In this document: positions 17,642 through 26,329 of the stretch, piece by piece
Numbering within the stretch: the stretch's first letter is position 1
Layout of the letters: every line of letters begins with the position of its first letter
Origin: Proteiniclasticum ruminis
Lineage (GTDB): Bacteria; Bacillota; Clostridia; Clostridiales; Clostridiaceae
Assembly: GCF_900115135.1 (NCBI RefSeq)
Contig: NZ_FOVK01000009.1
Location: 1-64,000 of the forward strand
Direction of reading: 5' to 3'
Length of the DNA stretch: 64,000 nt
The notes under the pieces: generated by a model
The model's database searches: none
Seen by the model: only the letters and a program-made list of their open reading frames with translations
Told to the model about the DNA's origin: nothing
Position numbers and translations under genes: made by a program

Positions 17642-17653
17642 GGAGTACAATCT

Positions 17654-18853
17654 ATGCACATCGCTGTCATCGGTGGAGGATTCAGCGGCCTTCTGGCCGC
17701 GTACCTTCTACAAAAAAAAGACATCCACGTTACTGTTTATGAAAAAGAAAATCTTCTGGGAGGCCATCTCAGAACGCTGTACTGCCATGGCCTTACGGTG
17801 GAAATCGGAACCGCAGCAGCTTTTTCTCCCCATCTGAAAGAGCTGCTTCTTGAGCTCGACATTTCCTATACCGAGAGGTTCACCTACAGAAACTTCCTCG
17901 ATGAGAACCACCAGAAAGTGGAGCAGCTGAGTCATAAGGAAGTGGTAAAGCTCATAGAAGAGCTCCCCAGGTATGAGGCGCTTTATAGCACGCACTTTTC
18001 CGAGAAGTCCTCTCCTTTTTATGGAGAATTCGGGCATCTGAAGATGCCTCTTTGTGACTTTCTGACGATGCATGACCTTCCCATGATGAGACAAGTCATC
18101 GCACCGCATCTTTCTGCCTACGGCTTTGGGGCCATTGAGGAGGTTCCAGCCTACTATGCTCTCCACACCTTTGATCCCCAGACCATCAAAGCCATCATCC
18201 GGGGAGACAAGCTTCTGTTTGTGGATGAAGGAATGCAGCGCCTCATGGAAAAGCTCAGTGAGCATCTGAAAGACATCCGGTATGGGGCTGAAGTGATCCA
18301 GGTGGAACCTGTCTCAGATAAAGTGCGGATCGACACAGCCTTTCATACAGAACTTTATGATCAGGTGCTGGTGACCACGAAGCTTCCCAAGGATGTGCTG
18401 AAAGATGATCTCTACAATGATCTCATGAAAAAGATTGATACAAACCCTTACGTCACCTGCACCTATGAAGTGGAGAACAAAAACATCGTCACCACCTACT
18501 ACAAAGCCAATGCAGGAAAGAAAGAGTGTCTTCAGTTTTTCAATGTCTATAAAGACAAAGAGAAAACCATCCTGGTGGCTTACACCTATGGACACCTTAC
18601 TAAAAACTTAGCGGAGAACATCACAGAGGATCTTATAAGGACCGGGATTGAAGTGAAGCATCTCATCATGGCCAAGCAGTGGTATATCTTCCCCCACCTG
18701 AAAACCCATAATCTCACGGAGGACTTCTATCGGCAGCTTTTGGAGCATCAGAAAAAGAGCCCCATCTGCCTCACTGGAACCCTCATGACAAAACCTTCCA
18801 TCTCCCATCTCTATGAGGCCATCAAAACCTTCATCCAAGAACGCTTTTCCTGA
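17654..18853 (+). CDS. FAD-dependent amine-oxidase/protoporphyrinogen-oxidase-like enzyme
   Basis: 399 aa. N-terminal FAD-binding motif IAVIGGGFSGLLAAYLL, the VYEKENLLGGHLRT continuation and the C-terminal GTLMTKPSISHLYEAI region are typical of the NAD(P)/FAD amine-oxidase superfamily (COG1232/COG1233). No signal peptide. AAGGAG sits 8 bases before the ATG, and the gene starts 12 bases after the transposase-like gene, so the two are probably one transcript. Substrate unknown; the family includes porphyrinogen, carotenoid and polyamine oxidases. Confidence 0.82.
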   Translation: MHIAVIGGGFSGLLAAYLLQKKDIHVTVYEKENLLGGHLRTLYCHGLTVEIGTAAAFSPHLKELLLELDISYTERFTYRNFLDENHQKVEQLSHKEVVKLIEELPRYEALYSTHFSEKSSPFYGEFGHLKMPLCDFLTMHDLPMMRQVIAPHLSAYGFGAIEEVPAYYALHTFDPQTIKAIIRGDKLLFVDEGMQRLMEKLSEHLKDIRYGAEVIQVEPVSDKVRIDTAFHTELYDQVLVTTKLPKDVLKDDLYNDLMKKIDTNPYVTCTYEVENKNIVTTYYKANAGKKECLQFFNVYKDKEKTILVAYTYGHLTKNLAENITEDLIRTGIEVKHLIMAKQWYIFPHLKTHNLTEDFYRQLLEHQKKSPICLTGTLMTKPSISHLYEAIKTFIQERFS

Positions 18854-19227
18854 ATGAAAAAGACATAGAAATACTCTTTTTGACTTTTTAGAACTTATGA
18901 ATAGAAATACGTTGGAAGCAGAGAGATTTCATCATGTTTTCAACGTTTTTTTGTACACTTATTTCAAGTTCATCTCTGAAACATTTTATTCTACCCTTTT
19001 CAAGTATTTTGTATCGGCCACCTGAGGGGTTCATCACTTCGCCATTTTCCATCCTGCGTACACCAAAAAAAAGGATAAGGCGAACTTCGCTTTATCCTTT
19101 ACTTCATCCATTCAATCCGGTTCCGATGTGTTTAGTGCTGCTCACCCTTGAACTGCTCAGATCTTTAGAACTTTATACGATTCAATGATCCCTGAAATCA
19201 GCGAAGGGTCTTTATAACTTGCTGCAA
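18854..19227. other. Intergenic stretch
   Basis: 374 bases without a convincing gene. It holds the terminator at 19070-19101; the open frame at 18934-19188 on the plus strand has no ribosome site and runs through that hairpin, so I do not accept it. Confidence 0.6.
19070..19101 (-). terminator. Terminator of the tetR small-protein operon
   Basis: On the minus strand AAAGGATAAAGCG / CGCCTTATCCTTT forms a strong stem followed by nine T residues. It lies about 130 bases after the last small gene. Confidence 0.85.
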
Positions 19228-19311
19228 CTACAGTATTCTTTGAACGATCCAAATGATCAATACCACAACCAGAACAGTACCAAGTAATCCCCATGCTCTA
19301 TTGGAGTTCAT
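19228..19311 (-). CDS. 27-aa single-pass membrane peptide
   Basis: Short gene with a strong ribosome site (AAAGGAG, 8 bases before ATG 19311). The product begins MNSNRAWGLLGTVL and continues with an uninterrupted hydrophobic helix ending WIVQRIL, so nearly the whole peptide is one membrane span. It lies 175 bases downstream of the coiled-coil gene and upstream of a strong terminator on the same strand. Similar tiny hydrophobic peptides are often stress-induced in Firmicutes; no specific family is claimed. Confidence 0.65.
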   Translation of the reverse strand: MNSNRAWGLLGTVLVVVLIIWIVQRIL

Positions 19312-19486
19312 AGTAAATTCTCCTTTCTTGTGAAGATTTTTCATCCGGTGTCGCAGATGAACGCAACCTTTTATTTTGCGAGCTCTTTTTGATATAACAG
19401 CTGCGCCGATTCATTGCTCAAATTTTCCAAATCTGGCCCTTTCGCTGACGTGAAAACTGTTTTAATCAGGATACCGATTCTTTGAC

Positions 19487-19765
19487 CTAAAAATCAGTTT
19501 TCTTCAGAAGATTATCTGCTGTCTTCTCCGCTTTTTTTATTAGTTTCTCCGCTTTATCCTCTGCTTTATCTCTGATCATTTCAGCCCGTCTCTGATCTTT
19601 TACATCCCGAATGTTGTCTATTACGCTCTCCTTCACATCTCTGATCTCTTCTTTTGCTCTACCTTTGATTTCGTCAATTCTATCGTCGGTCTTATCCTTG
19701 ATTTTTTCTGCAGATTTCTTTGTATCTTTAAATGTACGCTCTATTCTTCTTTTGAAATTATCCAT
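19487..19765 (-). CDS. Small highly charged coiled-coil protein
   Basis: 92 aa, almost entirely Lys/Glu/Asp/Arg with heptad-like hydrophobics (KKSAEKIKDKTDDRIDEIKG, DKAEDKAEKLIKKAEKTAD). This resembles the helical stress proteins around YtxH, CsbD or late-embryogenesis-type repeats, without a firm match. GGAGGATG precedes the ATG. It overlaps the preceding 50-aa gene by 25 bases in another frame. Cytoplasmic or membrane-peripheral. Probably co-regulated with the YggT-like gene. Confidence 0.7.
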   Translation of the reverse strand: MDNFKRRIERTFKDTKKSAEKIKDKTDDRIDEIKGRAKEEIRDVKESVIDNIRDVKDQRRAEMIRDKAEDKAEKLIKKAEKTADNLLKKTDF

Positions 19766-19893
19766 TGTTCATCCTCCATTTTATTTGTGAACAAGAGTTC
19801 AGCAAGTGCGATCCGATATTTTCTAAAACGCTTCCCGCTCATAGGCAAAGAACGCATGTCTTCTAAGTCCGCCTTTTCATCATACTGCCCCAT
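19741..19893 (-). CDS. 50-aa hypothetical protein
   Basis: ATG 19893 is chosen because AAGGAGGAATCTC stands directly upstream. The sequence begins MGQYDEKADLEDMRSLPMSG and contains a basic patch KRFRKYRIALAELL. No membrane segment. It starts 34 bases after the YggT-like gene and overlaps the coiled-coil gene. Function unknown. Confidence 0.6.
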   Translation of the reverse strand: MGQYDEKADLEDMRSLPMSGKRFRKYRIALAELLFTNKMEDEQWIISKEE

Positions 19894-19927
19894 GAGATTC
19901 CTCCTTACCGAGGCAGAAGACTCCATG

Positions 19928-20302
19928 CTATTTAGGGTCTTCATATTGGTTTTTCTCATAGCGCTGGCTTTGACGTGGCTTCAGTAGTTTCAGCACGCCC
20001 CAGGCTACAAAGGCCACTGTAACCATGGCAATGGCCGATGCTGGTTCAAAGACTGCAGTGTTTCCAATCGCAAACATGGAGATATCAGAGAAAATCCCTT
20101 CAAATAACCCAACAATATACTGTGAAATCTCATAGACCCCCTGAACAATTGGGTTCTCTGGATTTGCTCCCAACAGCTTAAATACCAGTCGAAACAGCAA
20201 AAGTAATTCTACGGTTCCAAAAAGCAAGCTGGCCACGGTTTGCGCCAAATGGCTTTCTTTTTTTGTCTCTCTAATTTCGGTTTGTCTTGTTCTATTTTCC
20301 AT
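19928..20302 (-). CDS. YggT-like membrane protein
   Basis: 124 aa with two clear hydrophobic segments (TVASLLFGTVELLLLFRLVF at about 22-42, ASAIAMVTVAFVAWGVLKLL near 88-107). The region LLLFRLVFKLLGANPENPIV followed by a GLFEGIF turn resembles half of a YggT/CcmR repeat. Short charged N- and C-termini. AAAAGGAGG precedes the ATG; the gene starts 46 bases after tetR. Likely an envelope protein controlled by the TetR regulator. Confidence 0.72.
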   Translation of the reverse strand: MENRTRQTEIRETKKESHLAQTVASLLFGTVELLLLFRLVFKLLGANPENPIVQGVYEISQYIVGLFEGIFSDISMFAIGNTAVFEPASAIAMVTVAFVAWGVLKLLKPRQSQRYEKNQYEDPK

Positions 20303-20348
20303 CCTTATTCCTCCTTTTTTTCATGTGATCGCATCAGAAAGTGCTATG

Positions 20349-20915
20349 TCAGACTTTGATTCCATTCACAATGAATGTGAGAAGCTCCTCAAAGGCCTTG
20401 TAGTATCTGTCTTTTTTTCCCTTTATTTGGAGCAAATAGGCTGTTTCGCGACCTACAAAGAAAATCACATAGCCAAACATCTCAGCGTCGATATCCCGGA
20501 TTTCTCTGATTTCTTTAGACTCCTCCAGCATTCTTTGAAAGATATCCGGAACCCCAAGGGAGTCGTCTTTCATTTCGCTCTCTTTATTCTTGAGTGGTCC
20601 TGTACCTTCCTGAGATAACACTTTGGCCAAATCAGGATTGTTCTCCATTTCCGTAAAATGGTACCTCAGAATTCTCTTGATCTTTTCCAAAGGAGAGATC
20701 TCCTGTTTCTCCTGTTTCTCTATAAACTCAATCATCTTGGTGTGCTGCGACTCAAATATATAGTCCAGAATATCGTCTTTATTCTTAAAATAGATATATA
20801 CGGTTCCAACAGCAATCTCCGCATCATCTGCAATATCTTGAACCTTAGTCTTGTAGAATCCCTCTTCTGCAATAATCTTGGTGGCAGAAAGACGAATCAG
20901 CTCCTTTTTATTCAT
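20349..20915 (-). CDS. TetR/AcrR-family transcriptional regulator
   Basis: 188 aa from ATG 20915 (GCGGAGGAG upstream); the longer open frame to 20984 has no ribosome site. Residues 1-50 are the TetR HTH: IRLSATKIIAEEGFYKTKVQ, then DIADDAEIAVGTVYIYFKNK. The C-terminal ligand/dimer domain is unassigned. A perfect palindrome 112 bases upstream is its probable operator. Being the first gene of the small-protein operon, it is likely autoregulated. The ligand is unknown. Confidence 0.92.
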   Translation of the reverse strand: MNKKELIRLSATKIIAEEGFYKTKVQDIADDAEIAVGTVYIYFKNKDDILDYIFESQHTKMIEFIEKQEKQEISPLEKIKRILRYHFTEMENNPDLAKVLSQEGTGPLKNKESEMKDDSLGVPDIFQRMLEESKEIREIRDIDAEMFGYVIFFVGRETAYLLQIKGKKDRYYKAFEELLTFIVNGIKV

Positions 20916-21506
20916 GGTATCTCCTCCGCATCTCACGTGACAAGTATGCGAAATATTCTGAATAATCAACCTGTACCTTGCCAACGGAATGTGAAGGTAC
21001 TCTTATCAATACTAGATGTTGAACTATAAACTGAATGAACGTTCATTCAGTTTACTGAATTAAAAAAGGGCTTTTCCACCCATCTTATTTCCGAAATCAA
21101 GAAAGAAGTTTTTGTCATCTTCTCCCCATTTCCTATTCATACTTTAATCGATGGTTCTTCCTAAATACATTATAGCACTAAATCATCGTTCGTGCCTATT
21201 TTTAATAAAACTTTATAATAACACAAATTTTAAAACTATGCAATATCTTTTTGAGTATTCATGTACATCTTTTAAGAGAGCTTTCGTAAGAGCCCACCTA
21301 TCTTATCTGCTTCTCTTTGTCTATGAAAGGATTCTCCCACTATTCTTCTGACTTACCGCACAATTCTAATACCACACGCCCCCGCAGACCCATATTGCCT
21401 TCTTGAGTCCTGTACACTTCTATAGGATGAGTTCGCTGAAGCTTAGTGTGGAAACTCCAATTCCATGCTAAAATCAATTCAGATGATTAAATGTAATGGA
21501 TGGAGA
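20916..21506. other. Intergenic stretch with tetR control region
   Basis: Contains the operator at 21028-21053 and a TATAGT sequence next to it on the minus strand. From 21060 to 21506 it is AT-rich with only short frames lacking ribosome sites (for example 21151-21351), which I do not accept as genes. Confidence 0.5.
21028..21053. promoter_or_regulatory. Perfect 26-bp palindrome, probable TetR operator
   Basis: AAACTGAATGAAC joined directly to its exact reverse complement. The core TGAATGAACGTTCATTCA is the style of operator used by FadR/QacR-like TetR regulators. It lies upstream of the tetR gene and next to TATAGT, so binding would block transcription of the operon. Confidence 0.88.
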
Positions 21507-22391
21507 ATGAACGTGCCTAAATATAAGAAAATCTATATGGAAATCACCAGCACCTGCAATCTCTCCTGCAGCTTCTGCCCAGAAACGAAGCGCCCCAAAA
21601 GCTTCCTGTCTGTGAAGGAGTTTGAGAGAAGGCTTCATGAAGTCAGACCCTACACCGACCATCTCTATCTCCACGTGAAAGGAGAACCTCTCCTTCATCC
21701 GGAGCTTGAAAAGCTTCTGGATCTCTGCATGGAGAATGACATCCAGGTGAATCTCACCACCAACGCCACCCTGCTTTCCAAGCACCAGGAGATGCTCCTC
21801 CGTAAACCTGCACTAAGGCAGATGAACTTCTCCCTCCACAGCCTGGATGGAAATGAGGGAGAACGTGACAAGGACTCCTACATGAGAAGCATTCTGGACT
21901 TCGCCAAAGAGGCTTCCGAAAAAGGACGCCCCATGGTTTCCTTGAGGTTCTGGAACATTGATAGAGAAGATCTTCTACGTCTCTCCCACCGAAAAAACAG
22001 AGCCCTTCTGGAAATCATCGAAAAGGAGTTCCATTTGGACCATCCGATTGAAGAGAAAGTACAGCCAGGACGTGGCCTGAAACTTGCAAACGGGATCTAC
22101 ATCAATCAGGACCATGAGTTCCAGTGGCCGGCCTTAACCGAAGAGGAAGATGATGGAGAAGGATTCTGCTATGGCCTGAAAGACCAGGTGGGAATCCTCA
22201 CCGATGGCACTGTGGTGCCCTGCTGCCTGGATGGAGAAGGCATCATAAACCTTGGAAATATAAAAGAGCAGTCCTTTTCTTCCATTCTCTCTTCAGAAAG
22301 AGCAAAGAACCTGGCAGAAGGGTTCACAAGACGAACCGCCGTGGAAGAGCTCTGCAGAAAATGCGGCTACCGGAAACGCTTTGGAAAATAA
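21507..22391 (+). CDS. Radical SAM/SPASM-domain protein
   Basis: 294 aa from ATG 21507 (GGATGGAG upstream). Near the N-terminus MEITSTCNLSCSFCPETKRP holds the CxxxCxxC site for the SAM-binding 4Fe-4S cluster, followed by YLHVKGEPLLHPEL and LTTNATLL, core strands of the radical SAM barrel. The C-terminal part (GTVVPCCLDGEGIINLGNIK ... CRKCGYRKRF) is a SPASM/twitch-type auxiliary cluster domain. Such enzymes modify peptides or small molecules; no peptide substrate gene is seen next to it. Monocistronic, ended by a bidirectional terminator. Confidence 0.88.
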   Translation: MNVPKYKKIYMEITSTCNLSCSFCPETKRPKSFLSVKEFERRLHEVRPYTDHLYLHVKGEPLLHPELEKLLDLCMENDIQVNLTTNATLLSKHQEMLLRKPALRQMNFSLHSLDGNEGERDKDSYMRSILDFAKEASEKGRPMVSLRFWNIDREDLLRLSHRKNRALLEIIEKEFHLDHPIEEKVQPGRGLKLANGIYINQDHEFQWPALTEEEDDGEGFCYGLKDQVGILTDGTVVPCCLDGEGIINLGNIKEQSFSSILSSERAKNLAEGFTRRTAVEELCRKCGYRKRFGK

Positions 22392-22468
22392 TCCTAGTCT
22401 TCAGGCTCTGTTTCCATCAGCCTATCTTACACACTTACACATTTAAAACATAATAAATGGAAAGAAAG

Positions 22469-22498
22469 AAGGGTCAGCACCAAGTGCTGACCCCCTTT
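22469..22498. terminator. Bidirectional terminator
   Basis: GGGTCAGCAC / GTGCTGACCC stem with a 3-base loop between convergent radical SAM and oppA genes. On the minus strand it is followed by TTCTTTCTTT. Confidence 0.88.
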
Positions 22499-22511
22499 CA
22501 TTCAAGGAGAT

Positions 22512-24254
22512 TTATTTACCAAACTGAGCATCATTGTTGCCCGAGTCAGATGTCCACATTTCAAGCATGTTGATAGGGTCGTTGAAGTCTGCGATCCATC
22601 CGTTTCTAGCTACATCAAAGTTACCAGCTTTTCTCTCGTTTAGGAATACGCTCCACTCCAGAGTCTTGATGGTCATATCGATACCCACAACAGCCAGGTC
22701 CTGCTGAATTGCTTCTGCAATGGCTACATGTGCGGAGGACTCATTGGTCACATACTCAAAGCTGAGTGGTGTGGATGCATCCAGCATTCCATCTGCAGTG
22801 ATGGTGAATCCTGCTTCTTCTAAGAGAGCCAGAGCTTCTTCAACACCTGCATCGGAATATTCTGGGTCAAAGTATCCAGCGGTTGCTTCGTCTGGATAGG
22901 TGTAGTCTGCATCGTTGGTCTTGAACTCACCGCCATGTCCATCCATCATCTTTGCAGGGATGAAGGCGTTGGCTGGCTGCTGGCCTGTCTGTCCAATATT
23001 TTCAGCAATGTATCCTCTGTCGATGAGAAGTGCGATGGCTTTTCTCATGGCATTAGCCTGTGCAGGAGTCTTGCCTTCAAAGAGCTTGCTCTTTACGTTG
23101 AAGGTCACATAATAGGTTCCCAGCTGATCCACGATGTTAAATTCTTCGCTGCTGAGAAGTCCTGCGATTTCGTCTGTAGGAACGGTGTCTATGAACTGAA
23201 GGTCTCCGGACTTGTATGCTGCGTAGATCGCCGCATCGTCATCACTCAGCATGAATTCCAGTTTTTCAATCTTCACCTTGTCTGCGTTGTAGTAGTTTGG
23301 ATTCTTCACATAGACCATACTTTCATTGTGGTTCCAGGTCTGCAGTGTATAAGCACCATTAGACACAAAACCAGCTTCCAGAGCCCATGCGCCAGGATTG
23401 GTCGCATAATCTGCAGGAGCTTCCACAACATCTTTCTTTACAGGCAGATAGGTTGGGAAGGCCACAAGATCCAGGAAGTAAGCAGTAGGAGCAGATAACA
23501 CAACAGTCAGGGTCTTTCCATCTTCAGAAGCGGTCACCTGAAGGTTGTTGTCATCAAAACCAGCGATGGAGTTGAACATGTAGCTGTAGTCTGCAGCGGT
23601 TGCTGGATCTGCAGCTCTTTTCCATGCATACTCAAAATCCTTGGCATTGAGCTCTGAACCGTCGCTCCACTTGAGGCCGTCTTTCAGAGTGAACACATAG
23701 GTAAGGCCATCTTCCGACTCTGTGTAGCTTTCGGCAAGAGCAGGTGCCAGATTTCCTTTGTCATCATAGGTGTAAAGTCCAACAAAGGTATTGGCTGCAA
23801 GAGTTGCACCATCCACCGTACTGTTCAGTGCAGGATCCAGTTTGTCTGGTTCACTGGCCAGCTGAAGCTTCAGCACATTATTGGGTGCAGCACCGTACAT
23901 GAAGTACTTGGTTCCGTATGGATTGGAGTAAATACCTGTCACATCCGGTTTCTGCAGATAAATATCATTGTAATAATAGATAGGCACTAAAGCGAAGGTC
24001 TCCATGAGCATATCTTCTGCTTTATGCATCAGCGCTTCACGGGCAACAAAGTCTGTGCTGGATTTGATCTCTTTAATGAGGGCATCATATTCTGCCCAAT
24101 CCAGAGCATCCACCACATCTTCTGCAGGTTCTTCTTCCCCAGGAGTCTCAACAGGAGTTTCTGGGGTCTCAGGAGTTTCCTCTTTCTCTCCGCAGGCAAC
24201 AAGCACCGACAAGGACATGAGCGCAGCAAGCAACAACGCTAGGGGCTTTTTCAT
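22512..24254 (-). CDS. oppA: Oligopeptide-binding lipoprotein, apparently circularly permuted
   Basis: 580-aa SBP_bac_5-type lipoprotein that binds peptides for the Opp importer. Signal peptide and lipobox (LSVLVACGEKE) at 1-21, then an acidic Pro/Glu linker. Residues about 50-120 (EYDALIKEIKSSTDF, LMHKAEDMLMETFALVPIYY, YSNPYGTKYFMYG) match the segment that normally forms the extreme C-terminus of OppA. Only after it comes the usual start, LKLQLASEPDKLDPAL, followed by the normal body. The protein ends NMLEMWTSDSGNNDAQFGK, exactly where the moved segment would normally begin. It is last in the operon, 111 bases after oppF, with a good RBS (AGGAGG). Confidence 0.92.
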   Translation of the reverse strand: MKKPLALLLAALMSLSVLVACGEKEETPETPETPVETPGEEEPAEDVVDALDWAEYDALIKEIKSSTDFVAREALMHKAEDMLMETFALVPIYYYNDIYLQKPDVTGIYSNPYGTKYFMYGAAPNNVLKLQLASEPDKLDPALNSTVDGATLAANTFVGLYTYDDKGNLAPALAESYTESEDGLTYVFTLKDGLKWSDGSELNAKDFEYAWKRAADPATAADYSYMFNSIAGFDDNNLQVTASEDGKTLTVVLSAPTAYFLDLVAFPTYLPVKKDVVEAPADYATNPGAWALEAGFVSNGAYTLQTWNHNESMVYVKNPNYYNADKVKIEKLEFMLSDDDAAIYAAYKSGDLQFIDTVPTDEIAGLLSSEEFNIVDQLGTYYVTFNVKSKLFEGKTPAQANAMRKAIALLIDRGYIAENIGQTGQQPANAFIPAKMMDGHGGEFKTNDADYTYPDEATAGYFDPEYSDAGVEEALALLEEAGFTITADGMLDASTPLSFEYVTNESSAHVAIAEAIQQDLAVVGIDMTIKTLEWSVFLNERKAGNFDVARNGWIADFNDPINMLEMWTSDSGNNDAQFGK

Positions 24255-24365
24255 AGTAATTTCCTCCTTTTTTTTGAACTACCGTAATATTTTTCTGAGT
24301 GTTCCCAGAGATCTGTCAAACAAGCCTCTGAGAGGTCCTCACAATTACCTCAAGGATCGGTTCTT

Positions 24366-25328
24366 CTACACATTCCAGCAGGCAACAAAATGTTCTCCAC
24401 CTCTATCGAGAAGGGGCGGCATTTCCTCTGCACACTTTGCCGTTGCATAGCGGCATCTGGTTCTGAAAGAGCAGCCGCTGGGCATCTTTAGTGGACTGGG
24501 CACATCCCCTTCCAGCACAATTCTCTTCTTTTCCCTGGCAATCTTAGGATCCGGGATGGGCACAGCGGACAGCAGCGACAAGGTATACGGATGCACTGGA
24601 TGACTGTTCAGTTCATCTGCATCGGCAATCTCCACGATTTTCCCAAGATACATCACCGCAATACGGTTTGCCAGATGATGGACCACAAGAAGATCATGGG
24701 CAATGAAGAGATAGGCCACACCAAGCTTACTCTGGAGATCCTCAAACATATTGAGCACCTGGGCCTGGATGGATACGTCAAGGGCTGACACCGGCTCATC
24801 GCAGACGATGAACTTCGGCTCCACCGCAAGGGCTCTAGCGATGCCAATTCTTTGTCGTTGTCCTCCGGAAAACTCGTGGGCGTACCGGGCGGCATGCTCT
24901 GCATTCAGCCCCACAAGCTCCATAAGATTCAAGATCTTCTCTCTTCTCTCCCGCTTGTTGCTGTAGAGTTTATGCACATCAAAGGGTTCTCCGATGATGT
25001 CTTCCACCGTCATTCTTGGATTGAGGGAGGAATAGGGGTCCTGGAACACCATCTGCATGTTTCTTCTCATGGCCGTGATGTTGTCTTTACTCACCAGCTC
25101 CCCATCAAAGTAGACACTTCCTGCCGTGGGCTCATAAAGCCGCACGATGGATCTGCCCACGGTGGTCTTTCCGCATCCGGACTCTCCCACAAGGCCCAGG
25201 GTTTCACCGGGTTTTATTTTGAAGGAGACATCATCCACAGCTTTCAGCATCTGTGTTTTGAAAAAGCCCATGCTGATGGGAAAATACTGTTTGAGATTTT
25301 CCACTTCAATGAGATACTTCTCTTCCAT
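24366..25328 (-). CDS. oppF: Oligopeptide ABC transporter ATP-binding protein OppF
   Basis: 320-aa ATPase. Walker A GESGCGKTTVGRS (about 50), signature [15 protein letters not shown] (about 155), Walker [13 protein letters not shown], switch His FIAHDLLVV. The C-terminus has the oligopeptide-transporter tail with a four-Cys pattern (PSGCSFRTRCRYATAKC ... ACW), which in relatives binds a 4Fe-4S cluster. ATG 25328 lies 23 bases inside the end of oppD and has AGGAGGAGG upstream. Works as a heterodimer with OppD. Confidence 0.95.
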   Translation of the reverse strand: MEEKYLIEVENLKQYFPISMGFFKTQMLKAVDDVSFKIKPGETLGLVGESGCGKTTVGRSIVRLYEPTAGSVYFDGELVSKDNITAMRRNMQMVFQDPYSSLNPRMTVEDIIGEPFDVHKLYSNKRERREKILNLMELVGLNAEHAARYAHEFSGGQRQRIGIARALAVEPKFIVCDEPVSALDVSIQAQVLNMFEDLQSKLGVAYLFIAHDLLVVHHLANRIAVMYLGKIVEIADADELNSHPVHPYTLSLLSAVPIPDPKIAREKKRIVLEGDVPSPLKMPSGCSFRTRCRYATAKCAEEMPPLLDRGGEHFVACWNV

Positions 25329-26325
25329 GTTCCTCCTCCTTCCTGCTTTCCAGCATTTTCTTCACGTTGAGCCAGCAGGCTGCTGCATGTACACCGCCTA
25401 AGTGAAGCTCTTCTGGAACTTCCTTGAGACAGATCTTCATGGCTTTGTCGCATCTGCTCGCAAAAGCACAGCCCGAAGGCATGTTGAGAAGATTTATGGG
25501 TGTGCCCGCGATGGGTTTCAGTCTTTCTTTCACGCTTCTGATATTCGGAATGGAGTTCAGAAGCCCTTTGGTATATTCATGGGAAGGACTGTAGAAGATA
25601 TCATCTGCCGTACCTCTTTCACAGACCCGGCCGCCATACATGACGATGATCTCATCACACATTTCTGCAATGACGCCCAGATCATGGGTCACCAGGATGA
25701 TGGCCATGCCTAGCTTCTCCTGAAGCTCTTGCATCAGTTCCAGAATCTGTGCCTGGATGGTCACATCCAGGGCAGTGGTAGGTTCATCTGCAATGAGGAC
25801 ATCCGGTTCACAGGCCAGGGCCATGGCAATCATGACTCTTTGCCGCATCCCTCCGGAAAGCTCATACGGATACTGCTTCACTCGCTTACCAGGTTCATTC
25901 ACCCCCACCAGCTCCAGCATCTTCACTGCATGCTCCTTGGCTTCCTTCTTGCTTCGTCCGGTGTGGAGGAGAATTGCCTCTTCCAGCTGATTCCCGATGG
26001 TGAACACCGGATTGAGACTTGTCATGGGGTCTTGAAAGATAATGCTGACATTCTTTCCTCTGAAGTTATGGATTCTCTTCTTGTCAAACTCCAGAACATT
26101 TTCACCTTTATAATAGATTTCTCCTTCTGTCACCTTCCCCGTATCCGCCAGGATACTCATGATGGAATAAGCCGTGACGCTTTTCCCGGAACCGGATTCT
26201 CCAACGATCCCCAGGATCTTTCCCTTTTCCAGGTTGAAGGAGACGCCATTGACTGCCTGGACTTCACCGGCATCGGTGAAAAATGAGGTGTGGAGGTTCT
26301 TGACCTCCAATAAATACTCACTCAT
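25306..26325 (-). CDS. oppD: Oligopeptide ABC transporter ATP-binding protein OppD
   Basis: 339-aa ATPase, partner of OppF. Walker A GESGSGKSVTAYS (about 39), signature [15 protein letters not shown] (about 157), Walker [14 protein letters not shown], switch His LVTHDLGVI. Tail with PSGCAFASRCDKAMKIC. Starts 4 bases after the oppC stop; its end overlaps oppF. Confidence 0.95.
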   Translation of the reverse strand: MSEYLLEVKNLHTSFFTDAGEVQAVNGVSFNLEKGKILGIVGESGSGKSVTAYSIMSILADTGKVTEGEIYYKGENVLEFDKKRIHNFRGKNVSIIFQDPMTSLNPVFTIGNQLEEAILLHTGRSKKEAKEHAVKMLELVGVNEPGKRVKQYPYELSGGMRQRVMIAMALACEPDVLIADEPTTALDVTIQAQILELMQELQEKLGMAIILVTHDLGVIAEMCDEIIVMYGGRVCERGTADDIFYSPSHEYTKGLLNSIPNIRSVKERLKPIAGTPINLLNMPSGCAFASRCDKAMKICLKEVPEELHLGGVHAAACWLNVKKMLESRKEEEHGREVSH

Positions 26326-26329
26326 ATCA

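Noticed and set aside
18934-19188. Plus-strand frame of 84 codons
   Set aside because: Runs through a terminator hairpin, no ribosome site, composition not protein-like.
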